A stretch of DNA of 5,987 nucleotides, taken from contig JALWNV010000359.1 of assembly GCA_027083665.1 (NCBI GenBank), positions 2,792 to 8,778 of the forward strand, in the 5' to 3' direction. The position numbers were made by a program, and so were the translations under genes. Shown here piece after piece: positions 5,054-5,987 of this stretch. Below the pieces are notes generated by a model. That model ran no database searches and was not told the DNA's origin. It saw only the letters and a list, made by a program, of their open reading frames with translations. Source of the stretch: Helicobacteraceae bacterium (GTDB lineage: Bacteria; Campylobacterota; Campylobacteria; Campylobacterales; Sulfurimonadaceae). Position 1 is the stretch's first letter; the number at the start of each line of letters is the position of its first letter.

Positions 5054-5539
5054 TCATTGACACCGGTTGAGCGAGACATCCTGGAAAAGCTGGTTGATGT
5101 TCTCCGGCAGAAAACGCAGGCTTTTGCCGCCGACATGGATATCGGCCTCTTTGAGTTCCACACAGGTGATCTCCGCGTTTTTCCATCCGCCGCCGAGCAT
5201 GCCGTTTTTGCTCGGTTTGCCCGGCGGAACCTTCTCGTAGTCGTCCGCCCAGAGCATCAGGGTGCGGCCGTCTTTCGTGTGTCCGGCGACGTGAAAGGTC
5301 ACGACCGAGACCGGTTTCGGCGAGGCGTTGACGAAATAGATGACCGGACGGCTCATGCCGTTTTCGTCTTTTTTGACGCCGAGACGGTAGATGACGATGG
5401 GCATCCTCAGTTTTTTCGCCGCCTCGAGATCGACGCTGTCCGCCGACGGTGCGCCCGGTGCCGCCTGCTTTGACGCACACCCGGTGATCAGAGCCGAAAC
5501 GGCCAGTGACGAGATAAGAATAACTAATGACTTCCGCAT
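5054..5539 (-). CDS. Lipoprotein of unknown function
   Basis: The 161-residue product begins with a typical lipoprotein signal: positive M-R-K, a hydrophobic stretch and the lipobox L-I-T-G-C, giving a lipidated Cys21. A short Ala/Pro/Ser linker (22-35) leads into one compact domain of about 120 residues. Residues 64-85 (R-P-V-I-Y-F-V-N-A-S-P-K-P-V-S-V-V-T-F) alternate hydrophobic residues in the manner of an immunoglobulin-like beta-sandwich. Two further cysteines, Cys126 and Cys160, could form a disulfide in the periplasm. I do not recognise a named family. The start is supported by GAGGAG six bases upstream (5546-5551) and a near-consensus promoter. Since neighbours on both sides are unrelated, it is probably transcribed alone. 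The protein is likely anchored at the inner or outer membrane; Ala follows the Cys, so no inner-membrane retention Asp is present. Confidence 0.82.
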   Translation of the reverse strand: MRKSLVILISSLAVSALITGCASKQAAPGAPSADSVDLEAAKKLRMPIVIYRLGVKKDENGMSRPVIYFVNASPKPVSVVTFHVAGHTKDGRTLMLWADDYEKVPPGKPSKNGMLGGGWKNAEITCVELKEADIHVGGKSLRFLPENINQLFQDVSLNRCQ

Positions 5540-5569
5540 GGAACACTCCTCGATTGAATATTAAAAATG

Positions 5570-5599
5570 ATTATATCGGAAAGCGAACTTAAATGTGAA
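5570..5599 (-). promoter_or_regulatory. Sigma-70-type promoter of the lipoprotein gene
   Basis: On the minus strand TTCACA (5594-5599) and a perfect TATAAT (5570-5575) are separated by 18 bases. Transcription would start near 5563, leaving a leader of about 24 bases with the GAGGAG ribosome site. It lies in the short gap after the methyltransferase gene, so the lipoprotein gene has its own promoter. Confidence 0.65.
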
Positions 5600-5634
5600 T
5601 GAAGTTTTGAAATAGGCGGGTGTGTGTGATAGCT

Positions 5635-5987
5635 TTATGATGGATTTTGCAGTACGGCGATCTTTTTTCCGTCGTCGCCGATATACTCCAGACCGAGGGA
5701 TGCCGCAAGTGTCTGAAGGGTGCGCGGGGTAAAGAAGCACAGGTGCGTCGGGTCGCGCCGGTACCACCATGTCCGGTAGAAGGCTTCGCTGCCGTCGTGA
5801 AACTGGGTCATCAGTGCGATCGTGCCGCCGGGTTCGGTATGGGCTTTCAGCTGTGCCAGAAACGCCGCCGGGTCGGCGACGTGCTCGATGACTTCGGTGC
5901 AGGTGACGAGATCGAAACGTGCCGATTCGGGAAGGGGGTCGGGCGCGAAATATTTGTCGTAGATCGCCGTTTCGAACCCCCGCCGTT
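5635..5987 (-). CDS. Class I SAM-dependent methyltransferase, C-terminal part (partial at window edge)
   Basis: The minus strand carries an open frame of 117 complete codons from the right edge to a TAA at 5635-5637. It shows the second half of a Rossmann methyltransferase: F-D-L-V-T-C-T-E-V-I-E-H-V, the strand-4 and following helix region with the conserved E-V-I-E-H, then L-K-A-H-T-E-P-G-G-T-I-A-L-M-T, which is the strand-5 region. W-W-Y-R-R-D-P-T-H-L-C-F-F-T and L-G-L-E-Y-I-G-D-D-G-K-K follow before the end. The glycine-rich SAM-binding motif I would lie outside the window. This group includes ubiquinone/menaquinone-type, sugar and small-molecule methyltransferases; the substrate cannot be judged. 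The protein ends with V-L-Q-N-P-S. No convincing terminator is visible in the 95 bases before the lipoprotein gene. Confidence 0.88.
   Translation of the reverse strand, partial: RRGFETAIYDKYFAPDPLPESARFDLVTCTEVIEHVADPAAFLAQLKAHTEPGGTIALMTQFHDGSEAFYRTWWYRRDPTHLCFFTPRTLQTLAASLGLEYIGDDGKKIAVLQNPS

Noticed and set aside
5540..5634. Possible small gene or terminator between the methyltransferase and lipoprotein genes
   Set aside because: Only the lipoprotein promoter and ribosome site are visible. There is no stem-loop with a T-tract and no ORF with a ribosome site.

Overview
The window is a GC-rich, densely packed bacterial chromosome segment, most likely from a high-GC member of the Campylobacterota (Epsilonproteobacteria). 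The best evidence is DprA. Its short form with a small C-terminal winged-helix-like tail (F-L-E-F-C near residue 216, Y-E-L-E-G-K-I near residue 240) resembles, from memory, the Helicobacter/Campylobacter DprA rather than the longer proteobacterial type. No database search was possible, so the genus is open.

Layout. (1) Bases 1-813, plus strand: the last codons of an unidentified gene overlap the start of dprA, the DNA-uptake/recombination mediator. (2) Bases 814-855: an AT-rich island of six perfect heptamers, three TTTTTAA then three TTTTGAG, very unlike its surroundings. (3) Bases 869-2459, plus strand: a tightly coupled three-gene cassette encoding an exported transglutaminase-like protein, a MerT-like membrane protein and a MerP-like periplasmic metal-binding protein. 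The two internal junctions are 4-base start/stop overlaps. No merR or merA is present. (4) Bases 2492-4620, minus strand: a two-gene unit with a cardiolipin synthase-type phospholipase D protein upstream of an endonuclease/exonuclease/phosphatase-family protein, converging on the mer-like cassette across a short gap with a hairpin. (5) Bases 4621-4671: a divergent promoter region. (6) Bases 4672-4965, plus strand: a Dabb-domain protein. (7) Bases 5054-5539, minus strand: a lipoprotein of unknown role with a clear sigma-70-type promoter. (8) Bases 5635-5987, minus strand: the C-terminal part of a class I SAM-dependent methyltransferase that runs off the window.

Functional reading. Most genes look like ordinary accessory or housekeeping genes: competence, phospholipid synthesis, a small stress-type protein and a methyltransferase. 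The part most worth attention is the heptamer repeat together with the transglutaminase-MerT-MerP cassette directly behind dprA, where related genomes often carry ruvX. The cassette suggests a metal or thiol-related transport function that is not a standard mercury-resistance operon. That is an inference from domains and gene coupling only.
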